DNA of 64,000 bases from Ochrobactrum sp. Marseille-Q0166 (GTDB lineage Bacteria; Pseudomonadota; Alphaproteobacteria; Rhizobiales; Rhizobiaceae): positions 2,218,501 to 2,282,500 of the forward strand of contig NZ_JACJUO010000001.1 in the NCBI RefSeq assembly GCF_014397025.1, given 5' to 3'. The notes below the pieces were generated by a model, which was given only the letters and a program-made list of their open reading frames with translations, did not search any database and was not told where the DNA came from. Positions 8,194-17,873 of this stretch are shown here, one piece after another. The translations under genes were made by a program, and so were the position numbers. Numbering within the stretch: the first letter of the stretch is position 1; each line of letters opens with the position of its first letter.

Positions 8194-8895
8194 ATGGCTG
8201 TCCCTGTTCTTCTTTATCATCAGATTGCCCCGCTGCCGCACAAGAAGATCCCGTTTCGTGGACTTTGGGTGCATCCTGACAAATTCCGCAGCCAGATGGC
8301 CTGGTTAAAAAGGCTCGGTTATCGAGGACTGTCGCTTCGTGATGCCATGCCTTACATCAAGGGTGAGAAGACCGGAAAGGTTGCGGTCATCACCTTCGAT
8401 GACGGGTTTCTTAATAATTACGAGAATGCTCTTCCTGTGCTTTCTGAATTTGGCTTCACTGCCACCAATTATTTTGTCGCCAACCAAATTGGCGGCAGCA
8501 ATGTATGGGACAATGCAGTCGGCGTACCACTCTCGCCCTGCATGTCGGTAGCTCAGATGCGTGAATGGGCAGCATTGGGTCACGAGGTCGGTGCACATAC
8601 ACTTGATCATGTTAATCTCGAAAAGACATCCGATGACGAAGCCCGCCGTCAAATCGTGGAATGCAAGCTCAAGCTTGAAGATATGCTCGGATCAGAAGTG
8701 CGCAATCTCGCCTATCCCTATGGGGCCAACTTTCCCATCCATCGCGAGATGTGCCGTGAAGCGGGTTATGAAACAGCGACCACAACCGTCCACGCGCGCG
8801 CAAGGGCAAGCGATGATCCATTCGGGATGCCACGGGTCTATGTCCGTCGCCGGGATTCCGCACCAAAATTCATTTACCGCCTTATGACCCGCTAA
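8194..8895 (+). CDS. Polysaccharide deacetylase (CE4/NodB-like)
   Basis: About 233 residues from ATG 8194 (MAVPVLLYHQI). A GTG at 8185 overlapping the preceding stop as GTGA is an equally possible start. CE4 motifs are present: ITFDDGF (catalytic Asp and metal Asp), AHTLDHVNL (metal His pair) and YPYGANF. Such enzymes remove N- or O-acetyl groups from glycans. The absence of a signal peptide suggests it acts on a cytosolic precursor of the same surface glycan as its two upstream neighbours. Confidence 0.85.
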   Translation: MAVPVLLYHQIAPLPHKKIPFRGLWVHPDKFRSQMAWLKRLGYRGLSLRDAMPYIKGEKTGKVAVITFDDGFLNNYENALPVLSEFGFTATNYFVANQIGGSNVWDNAVGVPLSPCMSVAQMREWAALGHEVGAHTLDHVNLEKTSDDEARRQIVECKLKLEDMLGSEVRNLAYPYGANFPIHREMCREAGYETATTTVHARARASDDPFGMPRVYVRRRDSAPKFIYRLMTR

Positions 8896-8912
8896 AAAAT
8901 CCAACGATTTGT

Positions 8913-8926
8913 TTGATTTTGATCAA
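8913..8926. promoter_or_regulatory. FixK/FNR-type box before hemA
   Basis: TTGATTTTGATCAA is a perfect TTGAT-N4-ATCAA site 94 bases upstream of the hemA start. Rhizobial and Brucella FnrN/FixK regulators recognise this sequence, and oxygen control of hemA through such boxes is established in several alphaproteobacteria. Confidence 0.8.
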
Positions 8927-9019
8927 TGCAGTTTCACGAAAGCGTGGCAAATTGCCCGTCATTGCGGCATGGACGCAACCGCGCAAAAGCGGTACTAGAG
9001 CGATAACAAGGAGCGTTTA

Positions 9020-10297
9020 ATGGACTATCGCCGGTTTTTTGAAGAAGCGATCGACCAGTTGCACGCCGAGAAGCGTTACCGCGTTTTTGCCGATCTTGAG
9101 CGCATCGTTGGACGTTTCCCCCGCGCTACCTGGCGTAACAATGGAACAGCGCGTGAGATCACCGTATGGTGCTCGAACGATTATCTGGGTATGGGGCACC
9201 ACCCTGACATCATTCAGGCGATGTGTGACACCGCAAGCAGCGCCGGTTCCGGTGCCGGTGGCACCCGCAATATTTCGGGCAACAACCACCCACTCGTTGA
9301 GCTTGAAGCCGAACTGGCCGATCTGCATGGCAAGGAAGCTGGTCTCGTCTTCACATCCGGTTTCGTTTCCAACGAAGCGTCGATCTCCACCATTGGGCGC
9401 CTGCTTCCAAACTGCCTGATCCTTTCTGACGAACTCAACCATGCTTCGATGATCGAAGGCGTGCGTCGTTCGGGTGCAGAAAAGAAGATTTTCCGTCATA
9501 ACGACGTTGAGCATCTCGAACAGCTTCTGAAAGCTGCGGATCGTTCCCGCGCCAAGCTGATCGTGTTTGAATCCGTCTATTCGATGGATGGCGACATTGC
9601 GCCAATCGAAAAGATTGCCGATCTGGCCGAAAAATATAACGCGATGACCTATATTGATGAGGTCCATGCGGTCGGCATGTATGGTGCGCATGGCGGTGGC
9701 ATCACCGAGCGTGAAGGCCTCGCACATCGTATGGACATCATCGAAGGTACGCTTGCAAAGGCATTTGGTGCGCTGGGTGGTTATATCACCGGCTCCCGCG
9801 CCATTATAGACGCAGTGCGCTCCTATGCGCCGGGCTTCATCTTCACAACTTCCCTTCCGCCAGCGGTTGCAGCTTCCGCAACTGCCGCGATCCGTCACCT
9901 GAAGACTTCGCAGGTTGAGCGCGATGGCCAGCAGCGTCAGTCGCAGCGCGCCAAGGATGTTCTGTCGGCTGCCGGTTTACCAGTCATGCCTTCGGAAACG
10001 CATATCGTGCCCATTCTGGTCGGCGATCCCGAGCTTTGCAAGAAAGCAAGTGACCGTCTTCTTGATGTGCATGGAATTTATATTCAGCCCATCAACTATC
10101 CAACCGTTCCACGCGGAACAGAGCGCCTGCGCATCACACCGTCGCCATTGCATGACGACGTGCTGATCGATGGCCTCAAGGATGCTCTGCTGGAGGTCTG
10201 GAACACACTCGGCATTCCGTTTGCGGAGCCTGAGGCACCGAAGGCTGCAAATTCAGACCGCATCATTCCGCTGATGGTTTCCAAAGCAGGCGGCTGA
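9020..10297 (+). CDS. hemA: 5-Aminolevulinate synthase
   Basis: 425 residues; GGAG lies six bases before ATG. This PLP enzyme condenses glycine with succinyl-CoA to 5-aminolevulinate, the first step of heme synthesis in alphaproteobacteria (C4 route). Signature stretches are [36 protein letters not shown], the cofactor region [17 protein letters not shown], and the lysine motif [13 protein letters not shown]. The length fits the family. A perfect FixK/FNR box upstream points to oxygen control, and a strong terminator follows. Confidence 0.97.
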   Translation: MDYRRFFEEAIDQLHAEKRYRVFADLERIVGRFPRATWRNNGTAREITVWCSNDYLGMGHHPDIIQAMCDTASSAGSGAGGTRNISGNNHPLVELEAELADLHGKEAGLVFTSGFVSNEASISTIGRLLPNCLILSDELNHASMIEGVRRSGAEKKIFRHNDVEHLEQLLKAADRSRAKLIVFESVYSMDGDIAPIEKIADLAEKYNAMTYIDEVHAVGMYGAHGGGITEREGLAHRMDIIEGTLAKAFGALGGYITGSRAIIDAVRSYAPGFIFTTSLPPAVAASATAAIRHLKTSQVERDGQQRQSQRAKDVLSAAGLPVMPSETHIVPILVGDPELCKKASDRLLDVHGIYIQPINYPTVPRGTERLRITPSPLHDDVLIDGLKDALLEVWNTLGIPFAEPEAPKAANSDRIIPLMVSKAGG

Positions 10298-10321
10298 TCA
10301 ATTCAGCGTCACAGCATTGAA

Positions 10322-10350
10322 AAAGGCCGGTTTTCACCGGCCTTTCTTTT
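10322..10350 (+). terminator. Bidirectional terminator, hemA/aminotransferase
   Basis: Ten-base stem AAAGGCCGGT/ACCGGCCTTT with a TTTC loop and a CTTTTT tail on the plus strand. It also lies at the end of the convergent aminotransferase gene. Confidence 0.85.
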
Positions 10351-11516
10351 TAGAGATCATTGATCCAGCGAACCAGCCTTGCCGCCGCTTCGTCGATCTG
10401 CTTTGGATCACGACCGAAGCAGAGGCGGAAATAACCTTCTCCGCCAACACCAAAAGCGCTGCCCGGTGCCAAACCAACATTGGCGTTATCAACGACATCA
10501 ATTGCAGCTTTGACTGAATCCGTGACCCCGTCCACGCCGAAGAAAAGATAAAACGCACCCTGCGGTGGTGTCAGACGCACTTTCCCTGTTTCCTGCAATG
10601 TGGCGCAAAGACGATCCCGTGTTGAGCGCGCCCGTTCGACCTGCATCGCAATGAAGTCATCGCCATGATCAAGGGCTGCAACAGCGCCCCGCTGCATGAA
10701 TTGCGCGACACCGGAATTTGAATACTGAATCATATTCTCGATGACAGGGCCAATAGATGGATGCACATTCATCCAGCCCACTCGCCAGCCGGTCATCGCC
10801 CAGTTCTTCGAGAAGGAATTGACGAAGATGATGCGATCATCAGGCTGCATAATATCCATGAAGGAAGGGGCGCGACCACCACCATAATAGAAGTGGGTGT
10901 AAATCTCGTCCGCAATGATCCAGATGCCCTTTTCACGCGCGAGATTTAAAATATAGCGCAGCGTTTCAGTGTCAGCGGTCCAGCCGGTCGGATTGGATGG
11001 CGTGTTGAGGAACAATGCGCGCGTGCGTGGCGTAATGGCACTGGCGATCTTCTCAGGGTCGAGAACCCAACCGTTGGCGCCAAATTCGAGTTCGACGGGG
11101 ACGGGCACCGCACCGGCAAGACCTGCTGCACCAACAAAATTCGGCCAGGCTGGCGAAAGATAAATCGCCTCCTCGCCAGCACCTGTGGTTGCGGTCAGCG
11201 CCATCTCGATGGCGTGCATCCCCGAGCCTGTGACATAGAAGTTTTCAGCCTTGAACGGCTGCGGAAAATGTCGGGCATGATAGCGAACCAGCGCTTCACG
11301 CAACTCGGGAATACCCGCCTGCCACGTGTAAAACGTCTCGCCATCGGCGATAGCCTTTTGCGCAGCCTCACGGATGAAATCAGGGGTTGGCAGATCGCCT
11401 TCCCCCACCCATAGCGGGGTAATTCCCGGTTTGCCGCGCCCATGATTGGCGACAGCAACAATACCACTATCCGGTGCTCTAGCAGCTTCACGACGGAGAT
11501 CAGCAAAAAGCGTCAT
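10350..11516 (-). CDS. PLP-dependent aminotransferase class I/II
   Basis: 388 residues; GGAAGAA precedes ATG. Fold-type I motifs are present: PLWVGEGDLPTPDFI, YLSPAWPNFVGAAGL, LNTPSNPTGWTA (Asn-Pro-x-Gly), WIIADEIYTHFYYGG (PLP Asp and Tyr) and VNSFSKNWAMTGWRVGW (Schiff-base Lys in SFSK). It belongs with aspartate-type aminotransferases and is cytosolic. The amino donor cannot be told from sequence. It stands alone, convergent with hemA. Confidence 0.85.
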   Translation of the reverse strand: MTLFADLRREAARAPDSGIVAVANHGRGKPGITPLWVGEGDLPTPDFIREAAQKAIADGETFYTWQAGIPELREALVRYHARHFPQPFKAENFYVTGSGMHAIEMALTATTGAGEEAIYLSPAWPNFVGAAGLAGAVPVPVELEFGANGWVLDPEKIASAITPRTRALFLNTPSNPTGWTADTETLRYILNLAREKGIWIIADEIYTHFYYGGGRAPSFMDIMQPDDRIIFVNSFSKNWAMTGWRVGWMNVHPSIGPVIENMIQYSNSGVAQFMQRGAVAALDHGDDFIAMQVERARSTRDRLCATLQETGKVRLTPPQGAFYLFFGVDGVTDSVKAAIDVVDNANVGLAPGSAFGVGGEGYFRLCFGRDPKQIDEAAARLVRWINDL

Positions 11517-11671
11517 TTCTTCCTACATAATTCAGTTTTGATTGCACCTGATTAGCAAGCTACCATAATGAAATCATGTTGTATTTTGTGATGATCCAAT
11601 CAGCAAGATTGATAGATCAAATAAAAACGGAGCCACAACGACCCCGTTTAAATCCGGCTATTTGCAAGCGT

Positions 11672-12094
11672 TCAGGCTTTGCTCTGCTTTGCGAGAAGAT
11701 CGCGAATTTCAGCCAGCAGAACTTCCTCGCGTGGCAGCTCGGCAACTGCTTCCGGCTTTGCTTCTTCCTTCTTCTTGAGCTTGTTCATGCCTTTGACGAC
11801 GAGGAACAGAACCCAGGCAATGATCAGGAAGTTGATAAGCAAGGTAACAAAGTTACCATAAGCAATGGTCGCGCCAGCTTCACGAGCAGCAGCAAGCGTT
11901 GATTTCGGGTCGCCAGCAAGCTGAATAAACATATTGGAGAAGTCGATGCCGCCCGTGATCAGACCAATGACGGGCATGATGATGTCATTAACGATAGAAT
12001 TAACAAGGCCACCGAACGCACCGCCAATGATAACACCGATCGCCAGATCGACCATGTTGCCCTTAAGTGCAAATTCTCTGAATTCTTTCAACAT
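11672..12094 (-). CDS. mscL: Large-conductance mechanosensitive channel
   Basis: 140 residues, the usual MscL length. [44 protein letters not shown] is matched by family hallmarks in the amphipathic N-helix and first membrane helix (cited in parts: [25 protein letters not shown]). A second helix, [21 protein letters not shown], and a charged C-terminal bundle [11 protein letters not shown] follow. It forms a pentamer in the inner membrane and opens under hypo-osmotic tension. Confidence 0.97.
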   Translation of the reverse strand: MLKEFREFALKGNMVDLAIGVIIGGAFGGLVNSIVNDIIMPVIGLITGGIDFSNMFIQLAGDPKSTLAAAREAGATIAYGNFVTLLINFLIIAWVLFLVVKGMNKLKKKEEAKPEAVAELPREEVLLAEIRDLLAKQSKA

Positions 12095-12410
12095 TCGCCT
12101 ATATCCCTCTCAACACGAACTCAAACGGGCCGTCCTTGCAACGTATGAGGTTCGCCAGATAAATTATGTCCCATGAACTTTTGCTATTCAGAAGAAATTC
12201 AAATGTTCAATAGCTAATCTGTAAAGGAAATAAAGAAAGAAAAGGTGAACAGTGCAAATTGCTCCATTCACCAATATATTTTCACTTTTCCTAATACGTA
12301 GGCAGCTTAAAGCTTCCAGGCCTAGAACCCATTACATTGCCCAACTGATGCCAGCCGATAGAAACGCGCTCCATAGGGTCGTGAGCCTAAATCGGCGCTC
12401 ATTCTATCAC
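12095..12410. other. Gene-free spacer between pip and mscL
   Basis: About 316 bases, AT-rich toward mscL, holding presumably the mscL promoter on the minus strand. I see no convincing ORF with a ribosome site, no RNA fold and no terminator hairpin. Confidence 0.5.
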
Positions 12411-13361
12411 CTAAATGGCGAAACGCCTGGTTGCTTCGATCAACTCATGTGTGATGCCCGGTTCTGTCACCGCGTGGCCGCTATCTTCGACAATTCGAAG
12501 ATCGGCTTCGGGCCACATCTTCTTGAGCTGCCAGGCATTGATAAACGGTGTGCACATATCATAGCGCCCATGAACAATGACGCCCGGAATTTGGCGGATT
12601 CGGTCAACGTTGCGCAACAGCTGATCGTCGGCTTCAAGGAAGCCTCGGTTCTGAAAATAATGGCATTCGATCCGTGCGAAAGCTATCGCATGATGATCTT
12701 CCCCAAATGCATCGACGCGGGCCGGATCAGGCTGAACTGACAGCACTGAACCTTCCCACCGCGCCCATAGACGCGCCGCAGCCAGCTGTACCTGAGGGTC
12801 ACGGTCAGTAAGACGTTTGTAATAGGCGGCAATCATATCGCCGCGCTCTTCTTCCGGGATATGCTCCTGATAAGCCTCAAAATGATCCGGGAAAATGATG
12901 CTGGCACCATTGGAATACATCCAGTCGACTTCAAAGCGACGGACCATGAAAATGCCGCGCAGGATGAGTTCCGAAACTTGCTGCGGATGGGTTTGTGCAT
13001 AGGCGAGACCGAGTGTCGAGCCCCACGAACCACCAAAGACCTGCCATTTCTCAATGCCAAGATGGGTACGAATACGCTCCATATCGGCCACCAGATCCCA
13101 AGTGGTGTTCTCGCGCAATTCCGCATGGGGCGTTGAACGACCACAGCCGCGCTGATCAAAAAGGATGATACGGTACTTTTCAGGATCGTGCAGGCGGCGC
13201 ATTACTGGCCTGATACCACCACCCGGCCCGCCATGGATCATAATCACTGGCTTACCATCAGGATTGCCGCATTGCTCAACATAGATGCGATGCAACGCCG
13301 ATACTTGAAGCATCTCTTCCTTGAAGGGCACAATCTCCGGATAAAGCGTATTACGTGTCAT
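12411..13361 (-). CDS. pip: Proline iminopeptidase
   Basis: 316 residues, typical for the S33 peptidase family. Start MTRNTLYPEI follows AAAAGG. Motifs: IMIHGGPGGGIRP (oxyanion HGGPGG), FDQRGCGRSTPH, GGSWGSTLGLAYAQTHP (Ser nucleophile in GGSWGS), VHGRYDMCTP (Asp) and DSGHAV (His). The enzyme releases N-terminal proline from peptides in the cytosol. It is monocistronic. Confidence 0.95.
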   Translation of the reverse strand: MTRNTLYPEIVPFKEEMLQVSALHRIYVEQCGNPDGKPVIMIHGGPGGGIRPVMRRLHDPEKYRIILFDQRGCGRSTPHAELRENTTWDLVADMERIRTHLGIEKWQVFGGSWGSTLGLAYAQTHPQQVSELILRGIFMVRRFEVDWMYSNGASIIFPDHFEAYQEHIPEEERGDMIAAYYKRLTDRDPQVQLAAARLWARWEGSVLSVQPDPARVDAFGEDHHAIAFARIECHYFQNRGFLEADDQLLRNVDRIRQIPGVIVHGRYDMCTPFINAWQLKKMWPEADLRIVEDSGHAVTEPGITHELIEATRRFAI

Positions 13362-13602
13362 AAGAAGCCTTTTTCGTTCCCACTAAAGCAAAAAGATGGA
13401 GCTTGGCTTCTGTTTCAAACAAAAGCATAAATACTTTAGCACCGCTGTTTCAGACCCAAAATTAGCATATAATGCGGCCATAAGGCGGCAATGCGACATA
13501 ACTTCTTGCTAATTTGTGCTGTTTTTAGTTGCTCAAAATCAAAATCGGCATAAAACGAGACATCTGCATGTAACCATGCACCGCTCGGGGAGGACTTTCA
13601 GA

Positions 13603-13638
13603 ATGGCGTGCGAGGCTTATGCAATTTATCATCGCTGA
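13603..13638 (+). CDS. Possible 11-codon leader ORF overlapping the regulator
   Basis: ATG at 13603 has a strong GGGGAGG site nine bases upstream and encodes an 11-residue peptide that ends inside the response-regulator gene. The regulator's own ATG at 13619 has only GAGG three bases away. Translation of the short frame may couple into the regulator. This is an inference from spacing only. Confidence 0.3.
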   Translation: MACEAYAIYHR

Positions 13639-14269
13639 CGACCATCCGCTTTTCAGAGGCGCGTTGCGGCAAGTTCTGTCGAGCTTGCCAGAAGAAGCAA
13701 CAATCATTGAAGTCGGGGATTTCGATGCTGCAAAAAAACTGGTTGCTGAGCATGACGAGGTCGATCTCCTGTTGCTTGATCTGACCATGCCCGGCGGCAC
13801 CGGCCTTTCCGGTTTGGTGACACTGAAAGCGCTGGAACCGGCACTGCCCATCATTATCGTCTCTGCAACGGATGATGCTTCCACAATCCGCCACGCCATC
13901 GAGCTTGGCGCATCGGGCTTTATTTCTAAATCTGCCAGCATGGAAACAATCGGCGAAGCTGTGCATGCCGTCCTTGCAGGCGATATCTGGACACCATCCG
14001 ATATTGATATTGAAGAAGCGCGCGACCCTGAAATCGAAGCCCTGATCGGCAAAATCAGAACATTGACGCCACAACAGACCCGCGTTCTGACCATGCTGGC
14101 CGAAGGGCTGCTCAACAAGCAGATTGCTTTTGAGCTGAATGTTTCGGAAGCCACAGTTAAAGCGCATGTCTCAGCTGTTTTGCAGAAGCTCGGCGTCGAC
14201 AGCCGCACACAGGCGGTCATTCTGCTCTCACGCATTGGCAACGATGCGCTGACCAGCGAACCAAGCTGA
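13619..14269 (+). CDS. LuxR/NarL-type response regulator
   Basis: 216 residues. The receiver domain (1-120) has the acidic pair D7-D8, phospho-acceptor D54 in LLLLDLTMPGG, switch residues VSAT and K104 in GFISKSAS. A C-terminal LuxR helix-turn-helix (about 140-205) contains LTPQQTRVLTMLAEGLLNKQIAFELNVSEATVKAHV (family hallmark, split here). It is convergent with a giant hybrid histidine kinase gene, one base between stops, which makes that kinase the likely partner. Target genes are unknown. Confidence 0.9.
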   Translation: MQFIIADDHPLFRGALRQVLSSLPEEATIIEVGDFDAAKKLVAEHDEVDLLLLDLTMPGGTGLSGLVTLKALEPALPIIIVSATDDASTIRHAIELGASGFISKSASMETIGEAVHAVLAGDIWTPSDIDIEEARDPEIEALIGKIRTLTPQQTRVLTMLAEGLLNKQIAFELNVSEATVKAHVSAVLQKLGVDSRTQAVILLSRIGNDALTSEPS

Positions 14270-14270
14270 C

Positions 14271-17200
14271 TTATTCGGCAGCAGTGGAACGCTGATGCAG
14301 CGCGCTCGATAAAAGAGCGCGCAAAGCGGCCGGTCGCAAGGGCTTGTTCAGCACTGTTACGTTCTCTTCCTCAGCCCGCTTGCGGACTTCTTTAGACCGA
14401 TCGGCTGTCAGAAGTGTTGCAGAGACTTCGCAGCCAAAACTCTCACGCGCAAAGCCGATCATATCCAGCCCGTTTTCATGGTCGAGATGATAGTCAGCAA
14501 TGATGATGTCTGGCGGAACCTCCCGCTCAACACAATAGACCTTCAGGCCAGAACCGCCGCGCAGCGTTGTCACATTACAGCCCCAGCCAGTCAGCAAGGT
14601 ATCCATACCGGCCAGAATATTGGCGTCGTTATCAATGCAGAGCACATCAAGCCCGGCGAGACTTGATGCACGCTTCAAGCCTTTTCGGCTGGCAATTTCC
14701 TCAACCGGCACCGCTTCGTGGCTCACGGGGATACGAATAGAAAAAATACTGCCCTTTCCGGGCGTAGACGTGAAGGTCAGCGGCAATTCGAGTATGCGCG
14801 TAATGCGATCAACGATGGACAAGCCAAGTCCCAAACCTTCCGCTTCACGCATGCCTTCATCCAGACGCGTGAACTCGCGGAACACCAGTTTCAGTTTCTG
14901 CTCCGGAATGCCAATCCCGGTATCAAGCACCTGCAGTTCAACAAAATCACCTCGGCGGCGAACACCAAACAGAATTCCGCCTTTTCGACTATATTTAATC
15001 GCATTGGAAACCAGATTCTGGATAACGCGACGCAGCATATTGCGATCCGTCTTGACCACGATACTTGATGGAACCACGCGCAGCTTCAGTCCCTTCTTGC
15101 GTGCCATTGGCGTGAAATCAGTCGCAATCTGGCTCAAAAGCCGGTCGAGACGGAACACCGTTTCCTCCGGCTTCAACGCGCCTGTATCCAGACGCGAAAT
15201 ATCGAGCACCATGCCCAGAATAGCTTCGACCGATTCAAGTGAAGAATCGATGTTGCGTGCCAACTGGCTGGTTTCAGCGCGGCCAAGTTTTTCGGCCAGA
15301 GCTGTACTGTAGAGACGCGCCGCATTGAGCGGTTGAAGAATGTCATGGCCCGCCGCCGCCAGAAAGCGTGTTTTGCCAAGGTTGGCTTCTTCGGCGACAC
15401 TCTGCGCTTTGGCCAGTTTCTGGTTCACCAGCGTCAGTTCCGCAGTCCGGTCCACAACGCGCTGTTCGAGCACCTCCGCTTCATGCTGACGCATTCTATC
15501 GGCTTCAACCTCGGCAGTAATGTCGGTATATGTCGCAACAAGCCCACCATCCGGCATCGGATTGGAGTTGATTTCGAGCACCTTTCCCGTGGACTTCAGC
15601 GTAAGCCGCCAGGGTTGACGAAGGGTCGCCAGTGAGCGGATCGCTGCATTCTGCGCATTCGCATTCAAATCTCCGCTGCGTACCAGATGCTCAACTATTT
15701 CGGATACCGGAATGCTGACCTGCATCACCTCATCAGGCAAATCCAACAGTTTTCTGAACTGACGGTTCCAGCATGTCAGCCGCAAATCCTTATCGAGCAC
15801 TGTGATGCCCTGATCCATCTGATCAAGAGCAATCTGCAACAGATCGCGATTCTGTTGCAAAGCGACAGAAGCATCGTCGAGCAATTGCCGCGCATCACGC
15901 GCCGATGCATCATTGCGCTTAAACAGCAAAGACAAGACCAGACGCGCTGATGAAGAGCCGACTGCCGTTCCGAGCAACTGTTCCGCATAACGGATCAGCG
16001 GCGTGTCAACCATCATGCCGGGATCAAGCTTGCGTTGCTCACGCCCTTCAAAGCGAATGAAAGCGCGTTCAACACGTTCAGCGCCAAGATAACGCGACAT
16101 GGTGGCTTTCAGTTCTTCGACCGTTACAGTCGTGCGAAAGCGCTTGAGCGTTGGTGTTGCAATCGAATAACGTGGCAGGAAAATACTGGCCTGAATGCGC
16201 TCCAATGGTGTGGAGGAGCGCGAAAGCGAGCCAAGAATATAAAACAGCGTATTGACGGCAAGGCTCCAGATCACTCCATGGGTAAGTGGCAGGGCTTCCG
16301 TGCCAAAAAGGGCCTCGGGCCGCAGCATGGTAAAGCCAAGCAAACCATGACGCAGAATGGCTGCATCTTGAGGCGCAACCGTTGGCAGTAACAGCGTATA
16401 GGCCCAGATCAGGAAACCGGCTGAAAGACCCAGCATCGCGCCGCGCCCGTTTGCATTGCGCCAGAACAATCCGCCAATGAACGACGGGACAAACTGCGCA
16501 ATCGCTGCAAACGAGATAAGACCGATCGAAGCGAGATGTATATTGTTCGACGACATGCGGTAATAGGCGAAGGCCAATGCCAGAATAGCGACAATCGTCA
16601 GCCGCCGCGTGTTGAGAATGATCATTGTCAGATCACGCTGTTCAGTCGGGTAACGCAAAGCCAGCCAACGAATAATCAACGGCAAAACAAGGTGGTTGGA
16701 GATCATGATCGACAGCGCCACACAAGCAACAATCACCATCGCAGTTGCGGCGGAAAGACCTCCAAGGAATGCGATCAGCGCCAGCGAATGCGCGCCGGCG
16801 GAGAGCGGCAAGGCCAACACATAGAGATCACCGCTCACCGTATTTCCAAGCGTCATCACACCGATCAGCGCAATCGGAAACACGAAGATGTTGATCAGGA
16901 TCAGATAGAGCGGGAACAACCAGGACGCCGTGCGTAATTCTTTTTCACTGCGGCTTTCAACGACCGTCACATGAAACTGGCGCGGCAGCATGATGATCGC
17001 GGCTGCACTCAACATGGTATGCACGATCCACGTGCCGATCGAAGTTTCATAGTGAAAAGCATCGAGTGCGGCTGAGGATTGTGAAATCTTTTCAATCAAC
17101 TCGCCCGGCGAACCGAACAGAAAAAACGTGCAGGCCAAACCGACTGTCAGAAACGCACAGAGCTTGATGACTGATTCAAGCGCGACAGCCAGAATAAGCC

Positions 17201-17768
17201 CGTTCTGGTGTTCGGTCGCATCGGTATGACGCGTGCCGAAAAGAATGGCGAAAACAGCCAAAACCGCCGCAACGGGCAATGAAATATCGCCGAACACAAA
17301 GGATGATGGATCAAAAGCGGAGCCGTAATGCTCCATAATCAGACCAACGCTACCGGAAACGGCTTTGAGTTGCAGCGCGATATAAGGAATGGAGCCGACA
17401 GCGGCAATACAGGTGGCAAGGGACGCAACGCCGAAGCTCTTGCCATAACGGGCTGCCAGAAAATCGGCGATGGAGGTGATATGTTCGGCTTTGGCAAGTC
17501 GCACAATGTGGCGCAGCAGCCGATTGCCAAGCGTGAAAACCAGAATAGGCCCGATATAGATGCCCAAAAATTCCAGTCCGCGCTGCGCAGACAGACCGAC
17601 CGAGCCGAAGAAAGTCCATGACGTACAGTAGACGGCGAGGCTGAGCGCATAGATATAAGGGCGCGGAGCACTGCTCCAGCGCGCAGTACGGCGATCACCG
17701 ATGCTTGCCACAGCAAACAACATCAGCAGATACAGAAATGCGACGCCTAAAATTCCCCAGCCCTGCAT
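14271..17768 (-). CDS. Transporter-like hybrid histidine kinase (SSS-PAS-HisKA-HATPase-REC)
   Basis: About 1165 residues from MQGWGILGVAF (GGGAGG upstream; an ATG at 17828 is possible). Residues 1-500 are a sodium:solute-symporter-like membrane domain with many hydrophobic helices, e.g. YTLLLPTVAP and SLAVYCTSWTFFGSVG. A PAS region follows (ALDQMDQGITVLDKDLRLTC), then a coiled coil, the phospho-acceptor H808 in AAGHDILQPLN, N-box NLVSNAIKYS, G-boxes DTGIGIP and GLGLGLSIV, and a C-terminal receiver with D1092 in IIADYHLD. This is the CbrA/NahK-like plan, in which a transporter module senses a nutrient. It faces a LuxR-type regulator. Confidence 0.92.
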   Translation of the reverse strand: MQGWGILGVAFLYLLMLFAVASIGDRRTARWSSAPRPYIYALSLAVYCTSWTFFGSVGLSAQRGLEFLGIYIGPILVFTLGNRLLRHIVRLAKAEHITSIADFLAARYGKSFGVASLATCIAAVGSIPYIALQLKAVSGSVGLIMEHYGSAFDPSSFVFGDISLPVAAVLAVFAILFGTRHTDATEHQNGLILAVALESVIKLCAFLTVGLACTFFLFGSPGELIEKISQSSAALDAFHYETSIGTWIVHTMLSAAAIIMLPRQFHVTVVESRSEKELRTASWLFPLYLILINIFVFPIALIGVMTLGNTVSGDLYVLALPLSAGAHSLALIAFLGGLSAATAMVIVACVALSIMISNHLVLPLIIRWLALRYPTEQRDLTMIILNTRRLTIVAILALAFAYYRMSSNNIHLASIGLISFAAIAQFVPSFIGGLFWRNANGRGAMLGLSAGFLIWAYTLLLPTVAPQDAAILRHGLLGFTMLRPEALFGTEALPLTHGVIWSLAVNTLFYILGSLSRSSTPLERIQASIFLPRYSIATPTLKRFRTTVTVEELKATMSRYLGAERVERAFIRFEGREQRKLDPGMMVDTPLIRYAEQLLGTAVGSSSARLVLSLLFKRNDASARDARQLLDDASVALQQNRDLLQIALDQMDQGITVLDKDLRLTCWNRQFRKLLDLPDEVMQVSIPVSEIVEHLVRSGDLNANAQNAAIRSLATLRQPWRLTLKSTGKVLEINSNPMPDGGLVATYTDITAEVEADRMRQHEAEVLEQRVVDRTAELTLVNQKLAKAQSVAEEANLGKTRFLAAAGHDILQPLNAARLYSTALAEKLGRAETSQLARNIDSSLESVEAILGMVLDISRLDTGALKPEETVFRLDRLLSQIATDFTPMARKKGLKLRVVPSSIVVKTDRNMLRRVIQNLVSNAIKYSRKGGILFGVRRRGDFVELQVLDTGIGIPEQKLKLVFREFTRLDEGMREAEGLGLGLSIVDRITRILELPLTFTSTPGKGSIFSIRIPVSHEAVPVEEIASRKGLKRASSLAGLDVLCIDNDANILAGMDTLLTGWGCNVTTLRGGSGLKVYCVEREVPPDIIIADYHLDHENGLDMIGFARESFGCEVSATLLTADRSKEVRKRAEEENVTVLNKPLRPAALRALLSSALHQRSTAAE

Positions 17769-17873
17769 TGCCGGACTTTCCTCCCCACCTGTTAAGCCCC
17801 TATTGAGCAAACAGATGTGGGAAGGCAAGCATTTTCAGCGAAGGTACGCAAGAGCTACCATAGGGGCATAAGG

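Noticed and set aside
13525..14241. Minus-strand frame of 238 codons
   Set aside because: Antisense to the response regulator, Ser/Ala-rich low-information protein with no motif.
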